Source: an uncultured Clostridia bacterium
GTDB taxonomy: Bacteria > Bacillota > Clostridia > Christensenellales > Borkfalkiaceae
Assembly (NCBI GenBank): GCA_947626105.1
Contig: CANQQY010000011.1
Coordinates: 1 to 45,459 of the forward strand
Reading direction: 5' to 3'
DNA length: 45,459 nt
Shown here: one piece after another, positions 1 to 6,461 of the stretch
Layout of the letters: each line of letters starts with the position of its first letter
Numbering within the stretch: position 1 is the stretch's first letter
Notes under the pieces: generated by a model
Databases searched by the model: none
The model's input: only the letters and a program-made list of their open reading frames with translations
Told to the model about the DNA's origin: nothing
Position numbers and translations under genes: made by a program

Positions 1-219
1 GGGCGACAAGATCCTCTGTCACTCGCAAGCTCGTGACATCTCCCCTAAGAGGGGCGACAAGATCCTCTGTCACTCGCAAGCTCGTGACATCTCCCCTAAG
101 AGGGGCGACAAGATCCTCTGTCACTCGCAAGCTCGTGACATCTCCCCTATAAGGGGCGACAAGATCCTCTGTCACTCGCAAGCTCGTGACATCTCCCCTA
201 AGAGGGGCGACAAGATCCT
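1..219 (-). repeat. Tandem array of 51-bp palindromic repeat units
   Basis: Four full 51-bp units begin at 1, 52, 103 and 154, followed by a partial unit to about 219. The units are almost identical; the clearest difference is 'tataag' instead of 'taagag' near 150. Read on the minus strand, each unit has a CCCCTcttAGGGG hairpin and then GTCAC-N10-GTGAC followed by AGAGG. This is the same layout as the single-copy intergenic repeats elsewhere in the window (hairpin I, then a GTCACC/GGTGAC hairpin, then CTGAGG). There are no unique spacers, so it is not a CRISPR array. The array may extend beyond the left edge of the window. Confidence 0.9.
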
Positions 220-320
220 CACCACCGCCTGCGGCAGAGCCTCCTCGGGCAGGTAGCGTCCTGCCCTACTTCGCCCTTGCGGGCTCGTGCCGCGCTTAGA
301 AGAAATAAGAATGCGCGCGG
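211..320. repeat. Two further intergenic repeat modules (D and C)
   Basis: Positions 211-244 match 18609-18645 (shared core CACCACCGC-TGCGGC-GAGCCTCC). Positions 256-320, read on the minus strand, match 30572-30636: both carry GCGCGCATTCTTATT, then CTAAGCG-GGCACGAGC, then a GC-rich arm and GCGAAGTAG. No gene is visible from 1 to 452; small open frames here run through repeat DNA. Positions 321-389 hold nothing else I can name. Confidence 0.75.
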
Positions 321-389
321 GGCACTCATGTCGCAACGCGCCCAAGGGGGAGGCCTTTTTTTCGCGCCCAAAAAACTTCTTCAAAATCC

Positions 390-418
390 TTGACAAGCGG
401 GGGGAAATGCGCTATACT
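390..418 (+). promoter_or_regulatory. Consensus sigma-A promoter of the copper operon
   Basis: TTGACA at 390-395 and TATACT at 413-418 are separated by 17 bp. Transcription should start near 424-426, inside the CsoR operator palindrome, which fits direct repression. Confidence 0.85.
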
Positions 419-420
419 AT

Positions 421-441
421 AAATACCCCGTGGGGGTATTT
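421..441. promoter_or_regulatory. CsoR-type operator
   Basis: ATACCCC (423-429), GTG and GGGGTAT (433-439) form an inverted repeat extended by flanking A/T pairs. A/T-flanked C4-5/G4-5 tracts are the known CsoR operator type. The site covers the predicted transcription start and lies just before the csoR ribosome site (GGAGG, 444-448). I infer that copper-free CsoR represses csoR and copA here and that Cu(I) releases it. Confidence 0.8.
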
Positions 442-452
442 TTGGAGGTCAT

Positions 453-758
453 ATGGAAGAACATTGTTGCTGCGGCGGGCAGGAGCGCAAGACCGTCCGC
501 TCCGCAGAGGATAAAAAAAGTATTATCACCCGCCTCAACCGCATTTCGGGGCAGGTGAACGGCGTCAGGCGCATGGTGGAAGAGGACAGGTACTGCGACG
601 ATATCCTCGTCCAGCTCGCCGCGGTGGACGCTTCCGTCAAGAGCCTTTCCGCGTTCATTCTCAAAAAGCACCTGCACGGGTGCGTGGCGGAGCATGTCAA
701 GGAGGGCGATACGGACGTTCTCGACGAGATCGTGGATCTGTTCAGGAGATTTTCATGA
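453..758 (+). CDS. csoR: CsoR-family copper-sensing transcriptional repressor
   Basis: A 101-residue all-helical DUF156/CsoR protein that represses copper-export genes until it binds Cu(I). The family core is clear (ITRLNRISGQVNGVRRM near residues 25-41). The copper ligands are present with the spacing of characterised CsoR: Cys48, His73 and Cys77 (C-x24-H-x3-C), which separates it from the formaldehyde (FrmR) and nickel (RcnR) branches. A short Cys-rich start (HCCCGG, residues 4-9) is unusual and might be an extra metal site. The start is the ATG at 453, behind GGAGG with a 4-nt gap. The stop overlaps the copA start (ATGA, 755-758), so the two are translationally coupled. A CsoR operator overlaps the promoter, so autoregulation is likely. 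Confidence 0.95.
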   Translation: MEEHCCCGGQERKTVRSAEDKKSIITRLNRISGQVNGVRRMVEEDRYCDDILVQLAAVDASVKSLSAFILKKHLHGCVAEHVKEGDTDVLDEIVDLFRRFS

Positions 759-3277
759 AGAAGAAGTACTCTATTACGGGCATGAGCTGTGCGGCGTGTT
801 CCGCGGGGATCGAACGCACCGTGAAGAAGCTCGAAGGGGTCTCCGCCTGCACCGTTTCCCTCATGGGGGAGTGCATGGACGTCACGTTCGACGAAACCGT
901 AATCACCGACGCGCGGATCAAGAGCGCGGTCGTCTCCCTCGGGTACGGCGCGTACGACTATGGCAAGATCCCCGAAAAAAGAAAAGAGAAGCTCACCCTC
1001 TTTGTGCGCTTTTTGCTCTCCGCCGTCCTGCTCGTCCCGGTGATGTATCTCTCCATGGGGCACATGATCGGCCTTCCCGCACCGATGGGCTGGCTCAATC
1101 ACGGCTTTCAGCTCGGGATCACCGCCGTCATTCTCCTCATCAATTATAAATTTTTCGTGAGCGGCGTACGCGCGGCGTTCAAACTCGTGCCGAATATGGA
1201 TACCCTCGTCTCTCTGGGCGCGGGAGTCTCCTTTATATACAGCGTCGTCCTCGCCTGTCTGCACCCCGAGACCCACGAACTGTATTTCGAATCGGCGGCG
1301 ATGATCGTTACGCTCGTGTGCCTCGGGAAATGGCTCGAGGACAGATCCAAAAAGCGGACGGGCAGAGAGATCGAAAATCTCCGCTCGCTTGCTCCCGACA
1401 CCGTGACGGTGGAACGGGAGGGGCGGGAGCAGACGTTGCCGCTCTCCGAAGTCGGGGAGGGGGATACCGTCCTCGTGCGGCAGGGGGAAGCCGTCCCCGT
1501 GGACGGCACTGTGCTAAGTGGGCACGCCTTTGTCGATCAGTCTGCCGTGACGGGGGAAAGTCTGCCCGTGGAACTCACCGAGGGAAGCAAGGCGGTGAGC
1601 GCGTGCATCGTCAAGAGCGGCTACCTCAAAATCAGGGCCGAAAAGGTCGGCGCGGATACCATGCTCTCCGCAATCGTCAGAATGGTGCGCGAGGCGGGGG
1701 CGACCAAGGCTCCCATCCAAAAGCTCGCCGATAAGATCGCGGCCGTCTTTGTGCCCGCCGTGCTCCTCATCGCTGCCGCGACCTTTCTCATCTGGTATTT
1801 TACTGCGGGAGAGCTGTCCGCGGCGATGAATTACGCCGTCTGCGTGCTCGTCATCTCCTGTCCCTGCGCATTGGGGCTGGCGACCCCCGTTGCGATCATG
1901 GCGGCGACGGGCAGGGGCGCGGCGCTCGGCGTTCTTTATAAAAATGCGGAAGCGCTGCAAAAGATGGCGTCGGTGGATGAGATCATGCTCGATAAGACGG
2001 CGACGCTCACCGAGGGGAAACCCAAGGTCGTCCACTTCGATGGAGACGGCGAAGCGCTCCGCATCGCCTACGCCCTCGAAAGCAAGCTCAACCATCCCCT
2101 CGCGCAGTGCGTTGCGGACTACTGCGGGGAGGGCTATGAAGCCCAAGACGTCGAATATGTCGTCGGGCAGGGGGCGGTCGGCACGGTCGGCGGCAGGACT
2201 TACTTTTTGGGCAACGAGCGCATGATGCAGGCGCGCGGCGTGACGTTCGAGGATCGGCTGGATATCTTTGAAAAACTCACCGCCGAGGGGAAAACGACCC
2301 TCTTCCTCTCCGACGGACAGAAGATCCTCGCCCTTTTCGCCCTTGCCGACACGTTGAAAGAGGGGAGCCGCGCGGCGGTCGCCGAGCTCATACAAATGGG
2401 GAGCAGACCCGTCATGCTCACGGGGGACAACCGCGCGGTCGCAAGCTATATCGCCAAAGAGGCGGGGTTCCCGTCCGATGAAGCCCTCTGCGCCGAGCTT
2501 CTCCCCGAGGATAAACTGCGTCTCGTCCGCGAAGCGCGGGAGCAACACGAAACGGCGAAACAAAGAGGGTATGTCGCCATGGTGGGGGACGGGATCAACG
2601 ACGCGCCCGCCCTGAAAGAGGCGGACGTGGGGATCGCGATGGGCAGCGGCACGGACGTTGCGATCGAGAGCGCGGACGCGGTGCTCGTCAGCGGGGATCT
2701 GCGCGCTTTGCCCCGCGCGCTCGCCCTCTCCAAACGCACGATGCGTATCGTCAAACAGAACCTGTTCTGGGCGTTTTTCTACAACTGCATCGGGATCCCG
2801 CTCGCGGCGGGTGCGTTCGCGTGGGCGGGGGTCTCGCTCAATCCCATGATCGGGGCGGCGGCGATGAGTCTTTCCTCGCTCTTTGTCGTGACGAACGCCC
2901 TGCGGCTCGTCCGCTTCGGGAGAAGGGCGCCTGTGCCCACCCCCCTCCCCCCCTCCAATGGAGGGGGCATGAATGGGAGTGTCCATGGCGGGGGCATGGA
3001 GGAAAGAGGTTCTTCCCCCGTGCCTTTGGCAGAAAATGAAAACGAAACAAATCAAAAAGGAGATGATAGTATGAAAAAGACGATCCATGTGGAAGGAATG
3101 ATGTGCATGCACTGCGTGAAGCACGTCACGGACGCGCTCGAAAAGGTGGAGGGCGTGAAGAAGGCGGACGTGAGCCTCGAAAAAAAGACCGCCGTCGTGA
3201 CCCTCAAAGAAGAGGTCGCGGACGAGACCCTTCTTGCGGCGGTGCGCGAGGCGGGCTACGAGCCGTCCATGGCATAA
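755..3277 (+). CDS. copA: Copper-exporting P1B-type ATPase with C-terminal CopZ-like domain
   Basis: An 840-residue membrane pump that exports Cu(I) using ATP. Order: N-terminal HMA domain with GMSCAAC (residues 9-15), membrane helices, actuator TGES, the CPC transmembrane metal site (369-371), the phosphorylation site at Asp413, an HP motif (NHPLA), GDGINDAP, and two final helices ending near residue 725. Two oddities follow. The phosphorylation motif reads DKTATLT, not the near-universal DKTGTLT. After the last helix, a roughly 45-residue linker rich in Pro, Gly and Met, partly encoded by intergenic-repeat DNA, leads to a second HMA domain (residues 773-840, GMMCMHC) that looks like a complete CopZ chaperone. 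The start is the ATG at 755, overlapping the csoR stop, with an AGGAGA ribosome site; an earlier in-frame start inside csoR is unlikely. Confidence 0.93.
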   Translation: MKKKYSITGMSCAACSAGIERTVKKLEGVSACTVSLMGECMDVTFDETVITDARIKSAVVSLGYGAYDYGKIPEKRKEKLTLFVRFLLSAVLLVPVMYLSMGHMIGLPAPMGWLNHGFQLGITAVILLINYKFFVSGVRAAFKLVPNMDTLVSLGAGVSFIYSVVLACLHPETHELYFESAAMIVTLVCLGKWLEDRSKKRTGREIENLRSLAPDTVTVEREGREQTLPLSEVGEGDTVLVRQGEAVPVDGTVLSGHAFVDQSAVTGESLPVELTEGSKAVSACIVKSGYLKIRAEKVGADTMLSAIVRMVREAGATKAPIQKLADKIAAVFVPAVLLIAAATFLIWYFTAGELSAAMNYAVCVLVISCPCALGLATPVAIMAATGRGAALGVLYKNAEALQKMASVDEIMLDKTATLTEGKPKVVHFDGDGEALRIAYALESKLNHPLAQCVADYCGEGYEAQDVEYVVGQGAVGTVGGRTYFLGNERMMQARGVTFEDRLDIFEKLTAEGKTTLFLSDGQKILALFALADTLKEGSRAAVAELIQMGSRPVMLTGDNRAVASYIAKEAGFPSDEALCAELLPEDKLRLVREAREQHETAKQRGYVAMVGDGINDAPALKEADVGIAMGSGTDVAIESADAVLVSGDLRALPRALALSKRTMRIVKQNLFWAFFYNCIGIPLAAGAFAWAGVSLNPMIGAAAMSLSSLFVVTNALRLVRFGRRAPVPTPLPPSNGGGMNGSVHGGGMEERGSSPVPLAENENETNQKGDDSMKKTIHVEGMMCMHCVKHVTDALEKVEGVKKADVSLEKKTAVVTLKEEVADETLLAAVREAGYEPSMA
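2936..2985. repeat. Intergenic-repeat fragment inside the copA coding frame
   Basis: A CCCACCCCC tract followed by CCTCC-aat-GGAGGGGGC resembles the non-coding block at 3917-3945 (CCCACCCCC, then CCTCCC-ac-GGAGGGGGC). In this copy it is translated as part of the CopA linker. The simplest explanation is that a repeat between separate copA and copZ genes removed the copA stop and left an open frame. Confidence 0.6.
3071..3277 (+). CDS. copZ: CopZ-like copper chaperone, probable internal translation start
   Basis: Inside the copA frame, AAGGAG (3057-3062) lies 8 nt before ATG 3071. From there a 68-residue protein with a complete HMA fold would be made: GMMCMHC copper site and the usual alternating strand/helix pattern ending in REAGYEP. 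CopZ carries Cu(I) to CopA and CsoR. The canonical ribosome site suggests this was, and may still be, translated as a separate protein in addition to the CopA fusion. That it is produced separately is inferred from the start signal only. Confidence 0.6.
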   Translation: MKKTIHVEGMMCMHCVKHVTDALEKVEGVKKADVSLEKKTAVVTLKEEVADETLLAAVREAGYEPSMA

Positions 3278-3313
3278 TTTTTCGGCAAGATCCGTCAAAA
3301 ATCGCACAAATTA

Positions 3314-3325
3314 GCGCATATGCGC
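3314..3325. promoter_or_regulatory. Palindromic operator candidate upstream of the ArsR-type gene
   Basis: GCGCATATGCGC is a perfect 12-bp palindrome 41 bp before the ATG at 3367, with a second GGCATATG element at 3331-3338. ArsR/SmtB repressors often bind palindromes with an ATATG centre near their own promoter, so autoregulation is plausible. I see no strong -35/-10 pair. Confidence 0.45.
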
Positions 3326-3366
3326 AGTGCGGCATATGTTATTCTGTCATAAAAGGAGGTACTTTT

Positions 3367-3705
3367 ATGGCGGAAACATTGCTACTCGACAGGCGCACGA
3401 AGGATATGGTGGAGGATTACGTCCCCGACGGCGAACTCCTTACTTCCCTCGTGCGCTTTTTTTCGATCTTTTCGGACGGGACGAGGCTTAGGATCCTCTC
3501 CGCGCTCGCGATCACCGAGATGTGCGTGACGGATATTTCCCGCGTGCTCGGCATCAACCAGACGACGGTCTCCCATCAGCTGCGGTTTTTGAAGGACGTG
3601 GGGCTTGTGAAGAGCGAACGGCACGGCAAGATCATCTTCTACGTCATCGCGGGGGATATCGTCAACGACGTCCTCTTAAAGGGCGTGGAGTTTTTGGGGT
3701 ACTAA
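3367..3705 (+). CDS. ArsR/SmtB-family winged-helix transcriptional regulator
   Basis: A 112-residue regulator with the ArsR core SDGTRLRILSAL (about residues 37-48) and recognition helix QTTVSHQLRFLKDVGLV (about 65-81), followed by the beta-wing. The classical metal site ELCVCDL in helix 3 is here EMCVTDIS, with only one cysteine, and the C-terminal helix lacks a His/Asp metal pair, so sensing of arsenic, cadmium or zinc by the known sites is not supported. The start is ATG 3367 behind AAAGGAGGT (3352-3360); a longer open frame upstream overlaps copA and is not credible. It lies about 90 bp after the copper operon and may belong to metal or redox control, but its target is unknown. A long hairpin follows the stop. 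Confidence 0.88.
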   Translation: MAETLLLDRRTKDMVEDYVPDGELLTSLVRFFSIFSDGTRLRILSALAITEMCVTDISRVLGINQTTVSHQLRFLKDVGLVKSERHGKIIFYVIAGDIVNDVLLKGVEFLGY

Positions 3706-3711
3706 CTTATT

Positions 3712-3998
3712 TCGTTGAATTTGTTTTTTCGTCTGCGCCTTTTGGGCGCATGCTCAAAAATAAATTCAACGAGGGGTTAGTTCTTTTGCCTTGTAAAAGC
3801 GATTCGCCCGCCGACGTTCTGTTTCACATGACATTAAGCCGAAGGGGTTCGGCAAATTGAGTCGCCCACGGCGGAAGTGAATTCCGCCTAAGGCAAGTGA
3901 TTTAGAACTCGCCCCACCCCCTTAGTCCCCCTCCCACGGAGGGGGCGACATGGCTCCTCCTTAGGAGGAGCTGTCACCGCAGGTGACTGAGGTGGGCA
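3712..3998 (+). repeat. Long structured repeat element, copy 1
   Basis: Non-coding block between the ArsR gene and the next gene. Order: a long hairpin (3712-3772; outer arms TCGTTGAATTTGTTTTT and its near-complement, inner arms TGCGCC/GGCGCA); a variable stretch; hairpin GCCGAA-gggg-TTCGGC (3838-3853); hairpin GCGGAA-gtgaa-TTCCGC (3871-3887); CCCCCTCC/GGAGGGGG; GCTCCTCC-tta-GGAGGAGC; GTCACC-gca-GGTGAC; and CTGAGGTGGG. CCCACC (3917-3922) can pair with GGTGGG (3991-3996), enclosing the last three hairpins. The same order recurs at 14450-14728 with compensatory changes. A further short hairpin (CTGCCCCC/GGGGACAG) lies at about 4007-4028. Confidence 0.85.
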
Positions 3999-4051
3999 TC
4001 TTTACCTGCCCCCTTCAAAGGGGACAGCTCTTCTGAAAGGGCATACAGTGC

Positions 4052-4086
4052 AAAAAAGCGTCCGCGCAAGAATGCGCGGACGCTTT
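4052..4086 (-). terminator. Rho-independent terminator of the lipoprotein gene
   Basis: On the minus strand a perfect 10-bp stem GCGTCCGCGC/GCGCGGACGC (4058-4083, 6-nt loop) is followed by TTTTTT (4052-4057). It lies about 40 bp after the stop of the minus-strand gene ending at 4123. Confidence 0.9.
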
Positions 4087-4122
4087 CAGATCCGTTTGTG
4101 ATTGATTACATCTATGCGTCCC

Positions 4123-5961
4123 TTAGATCTTCGGGGCTTCGACTATGGTCGCGCCGATCAGCGAGACTGTGATCTGCAAGCCGCTGTTCCTGTTGATGTA
4201 TGTCAGAGAGACAAGCTGCCGGCCTTCAATGGTCGCCTCGATTTCGGTACAGGAGACCGATTCTCCAAGAAGATCAATGATAAGTTGATTGCAGACATAT
4301 TTTCCGTCTTGGTAAGTAAAGTCGCTGTAATGATCTGCAAACTTGTTGACAAGTGATTTGAACTGTGCAATTTCTTCTTTGACCCCATTGGCCTCCTCTG
4401 CGGTGGGATCGGCCTCTTTTACCCATGTATCACCGTCCTTAGAGGTATATCCCGCATAAGAGTCGCCTTCCTCCACTGCGATCACATATGTGCCATCCGC
4501 AACCATCTTCAAATTATTGCCGTCGATCATCAATTTCGCCATGACACTATTGTCACCGACGATTCCCATTTCCAAGGTGAAATTCTCCGCGGCTTCCGTA
4601 AAAACCATGTTCCATATTTTTTCGTCTACCTGTTCGGGGTTCCCTTGTCCGCCCTGTTCGCCTTGGCCGACGTCGGGCTTCTGTTCCTCGCTGCTGCTGC
4701 CGCCGCTTTCGGAGTCCTCATCGATATATTTCGTCGGAAGGGTGACCGTGGTCGAGCCGAAGTTCGAGAACGTAAGCTGCTGTTCGGTTGTCGTTCCATC
4801 TTCCTCAATAGAAGAGTGGTAGCTCAGCGATACAAGCTTCCCGGCCGTAAAGTCCGCTTCGATATTGGTGGCGTGAGCGGTACTCCCGTGGATCGTAAGA
4901 TCGAGTGCAGCGCAGACGTACTTCCCGTCTTTCAGAGTGAAGGCGTCGTAATGATCCGCAAGCACGTTGACAAGGGCTTTTGTCGCCTCGAAAGCCTCTC
5001 CGGCTTCGGCGGAGGTAACAGTCCTCCTCTTCCATACACTGCCATCGCCATAGGGCTCATAAGTAACATAGACGTCGCCTTCTTTTGCAATGAACACGGA
5101 TATGCTCATGCCCATGAGAGATTGGTTCTGCTCATATTTGTCTCCGGCTACCTTCATGGTCAGGGGTACGGTCATACCCTCGTAGCTTATCGTCGTATTC
5201 AGTGTGAAATTTTCCGCGCTCGCGTTGACCGCCGCCGCCCATGCCTTGGCGTCTCCGACCGTCTGGCCGCCCGTGGGGTTGTCGTCTTCGGAGTCGCCGC
5301 CGGAGATCTTCGGGACCTCGATCTTGGTCGTGCCGATATGGTCGATGGTGACGCGTTCATCGCCGTCCCCTTCAAACCCATCCTCGTAGGTGCATTCGAC
5401 TTTTGCGATCTTGCCGCTCGACATGATGATCTCTACGTCGTTGAGCGTGACATAGCCATCGGCGATCGAAACTGTTTCCGTGGAGTAGACGCCCGTCTTT
5501 TCGTCGAAGGTGAAGGAGGAGTAGATCTCCGCCACTGCTTGCGCCGCGTATGTTATCACCATTTTCGGGGTTTCGATGCGGTCTTCATAGCGGGACTGGG
5601 TGGTCGTGTCCTTCTCCCATGCCGAGGAAGCGTCCTCCTTCGTGTAATGGTAGTACGTTCCGTTTTCGAGGGTATAGACGCCTTCTTCATCGCCCCATGC
5701 CTCGTAGTAGACCGCACCGTCGAGCTTCATCATGCCGACGGATTTCCCCGTTTCGACGGAGACGCGGTCGAGCGTGAAGTTGGTCGCTGTCGCAAAGACG
5801 GCGGCCTGTTGTTTCCAGACCTCTTCGGTCACCTTCGTCGTGTCGGGAACGATGGCGTCGTTATTGTCATCGTCGTTCTTTTTGTCGCCGCAGGCGGCGA
5901 GGGCAGCCGTGAAGCACATCGCACATGCGAGCGCTAAGCATACACCGAGTTTTTTGTTCAT
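4123..5961 (-). CDS. Lipoprotein with three tandem repeat domains, function unknown
   Basis: A 612-residue exported protein. Residues 1-24 form a lipoprotein signal ending in the lipobox LAAC (Cys24), followed by an Asp/Asn-rich spacer. The rest is three related domains of about 165-195 residues (roughly 43-220, 236-430 and 448-612). Each begins with a helix containing W...A...NFTL, has a DGKYVC-type strand pair in domains 2 and 3, and ends with a TTxVxxPK/EAPKI-like strand. Two Ser/Gly/Glu-rich linkers (near 220 and 430) separate them. I do not recognise the family; the alternating strand pattern recalls LolA/LppX-type half-barrels, which is only a guess. The start is supported by AAGGAG on the minus strand just upstream. 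A consensus promoter and XRE operator-like sites lie upstream, so it is probably controlled by the small regulator at 6175. Confidence 0.85.
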   Translation of the reverse strand: MNKKLGVCLALACAMCFTAALAACGDKKNDDDNNDAIVPDTTKVTEEVWKQQAAVFATATNFTLDRVSVETGKSVGMMKLDGAVYYEAWGDEEGVYTLENGTYYHYTKEDASSAWEKDTTTQSRYEDRIETPKMVITYAAQAVAEIYSSFTFDEKTGVYSTETVSIADGYVTLNDVEIIMSSGKIAKVECTYEDGFEGDGDERVTIDHIGTTKIEVPKISGGDSEDDNPTGGQTVGDAKAWAAAVNASAENFTLNTTISYEGMTVPLTMKVAGDKYEQNQSLMGMSISVFIAKEGDVYVTYEPYGDGSVWKRRTVTSAEAGEAFEATKALVNVLADHYDAFTLKDGKYVCAALDLTIHGSTAHATNIEADFTAGKLVSLSYHSSIEEDGTTTEQQLTFSNFGSTTVTLPTKYIDEDSESGGSSSEEQKPDVGQGEQGGQGNPEQVDEKIWNMVFTEAAENFTLEMGIVGDNSVMAKLMIDGNNLKMVADGTYVIAVEEGDSYAGYTSKDGDTWVKEADPTAEEANGVKEEIAQFKSLVNKFADHYSDFTYQDGKYVCNQLIIDLLGESVSCTEIEATIEGRQLVSLTYINRNSGLQITVSLIGATIVEAPKI

Positions 5962-5991
5962 TTTATTCTCCTTTTTCTTTCATATATTTTC

Positions 5992-6020
5992 ATTATAATC
6001 TTATAAAAATGAAATGTCAA
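5992..6020 (-). promoter_or_regulatory. Consensus promoter of the lipoprotein gene
   Basis: On the minus strand TTGACA (6020-6015), 17 bp and TATAAT (5997-5992). The spacer (6000-6014) contains a TTTCATTTTTATAAG sequence that resembles the CTTACTTTTGTAAG operator in the second promoter at 6112-6140. Confidence 0.85.
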
Positions 6021-6047
6021 GCCTTTTTGGCGTTTCCGACAATGCTA

Positions 6048-6100
6048 TTACGGGGCGGGAGATGGAAGTTTTTCCCCAAAACCCGTTCCTTGCAATTTTT
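6048..6100 (+). pseudogene. Remnant of a duplicated XRE gene 3' end
   Basis: This stretch matches 6362-6414, the end of the intact XRE gene plus its 3' flank, with only a few differences: TTACGGGGCGGGAGATG, then AAGTTTT, then CCCCAAAACC, then CCTTG and AATTTTT. Together with the promoter copy at 5992-6020 it looks like the left half of a tandem duplication in which the body of the regulator gene was deleted. Confidence 0.7.
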
Positions 6101-6111
6101 ATTATAGTATC

Positions 6112-6163
6112 ATTATAGTCTTACAAAAGTAAGAAGTCAAGTATTTTTCCTTACTTTTGTGAG
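6112..6163. promoter_or_regulatory. Second leftward promoter with paired XRE operator candidates
   Basis: On the minus strand TTGACT (6140-6135), 17 bp and TATAAT (6117-6112). CTTACAAAAGTAAG (6120-6133), an inverted repeat, exactly fills the spacer. The related CTTACTTTTGTGAG lies at 6150-6163, just before the XRE start at 6175. Binding by the regulator here would control both the leftward promoter and its own gene. Confidence 0.7.
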
Positions 6164-6174
6164 AAAATTCCGTT

Positions 6175-6381
6175 ATGGGAAATACGTTCGGGAAAATTCT
6201 CAAAGAATTGCGTTTGGAGAAAGGGATCGGGCAGGAACAGCTCTCGGCGGAGATCCATGTCAGCAAGGGGATCGTCAGCCTGTGGGAAAACGGCTTGCGC
6301 GAGCCCGTGATGTCGAACCTGATCGCGCTTGCCGATTACTTCAACGTTTCCATTGATTATCTTACGGGGCGGGAGATGTAA
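6175..6381 (+). CDS. Small XRE-family helix-turn-helix regulator
   Basis: A 68-residue single-domain Cro/C1-type DNA-binding protein: five helices, with the helix-turn-helix around QEQLSAEIHVSKGIVSLWE (residues 21-39) and the typical ending ADYFNVSIDYLTGRE. It has no sensor domain. No strong Shine-Dalgarno precedes ATG 6175, and the CTTACTTTTGTGAG site is only 12 nt upstream, as expected for an autoregulated gene. It faces the lipoprotein gene, with a duplicated promoter/operator between them, so regulation of that gene is the simplest role. Direct repeats of about 53 bp flank it (6048-6100 and 6362-6414). Confidence 0.88.
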   Translation: MGNTFGKILKELRLEKGIGQEQLSAEIHVSKGIVSLWENGLREPVMSNLIALADYFNVSIDYLTGREM

Positions 6382-6414
6382 GTTTTCCCCAAAACCGCCT
6401 TCCTTGGAATTTTT
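6362..6414 (+). repeat. Right copy of the 53-bp direct repeat around the XRE gene
   Basis: It covers the last codons and stop of the XRE gene and the following 3' flank, and matches 6048-6100. Recombination between the two copies would delete the regulator. Confidence 0.75.
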
Positions 6415-6426
6415 TCAGAGAAATCC

Positions 6427-6455
6427 TTGAAAAATTTTGCACGCTCGTATATAAT
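6427..6455 (+). promoter_or_regulatory. Promoter of the uvrC operon, likely giving leaderless mRNA
   Basis: TTGAAA (6427-6432), 17 bp and TATAAT (6450-6455). The ATG of uvrC at 6462 lies 7 nt after the -10, where transcription would start, and there is no Shine-Dalgarno in between. Confidence 0.8.
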
Positions 6456-6461
6456 GATAGC

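Noticed and set aside
1-219. Possible CRISPR array
   Set aside because: The 51-bp units follow one another without unique spacers, and no cas gene is present in the window.
1514-3307. Long antisense open frame opposite copA
   Set aside because: Its translation is rich in Arg/His/Asp without any known motif and it lies entirely opposite the clear ATPase gene.
3367-3705. Arsenic or cadmium sensor
   Set aside because: The ELCVCDL metal site is reduced to EMCVTDIS with one cysteine and no second site is visible, so only the general ArsR family is claimed.
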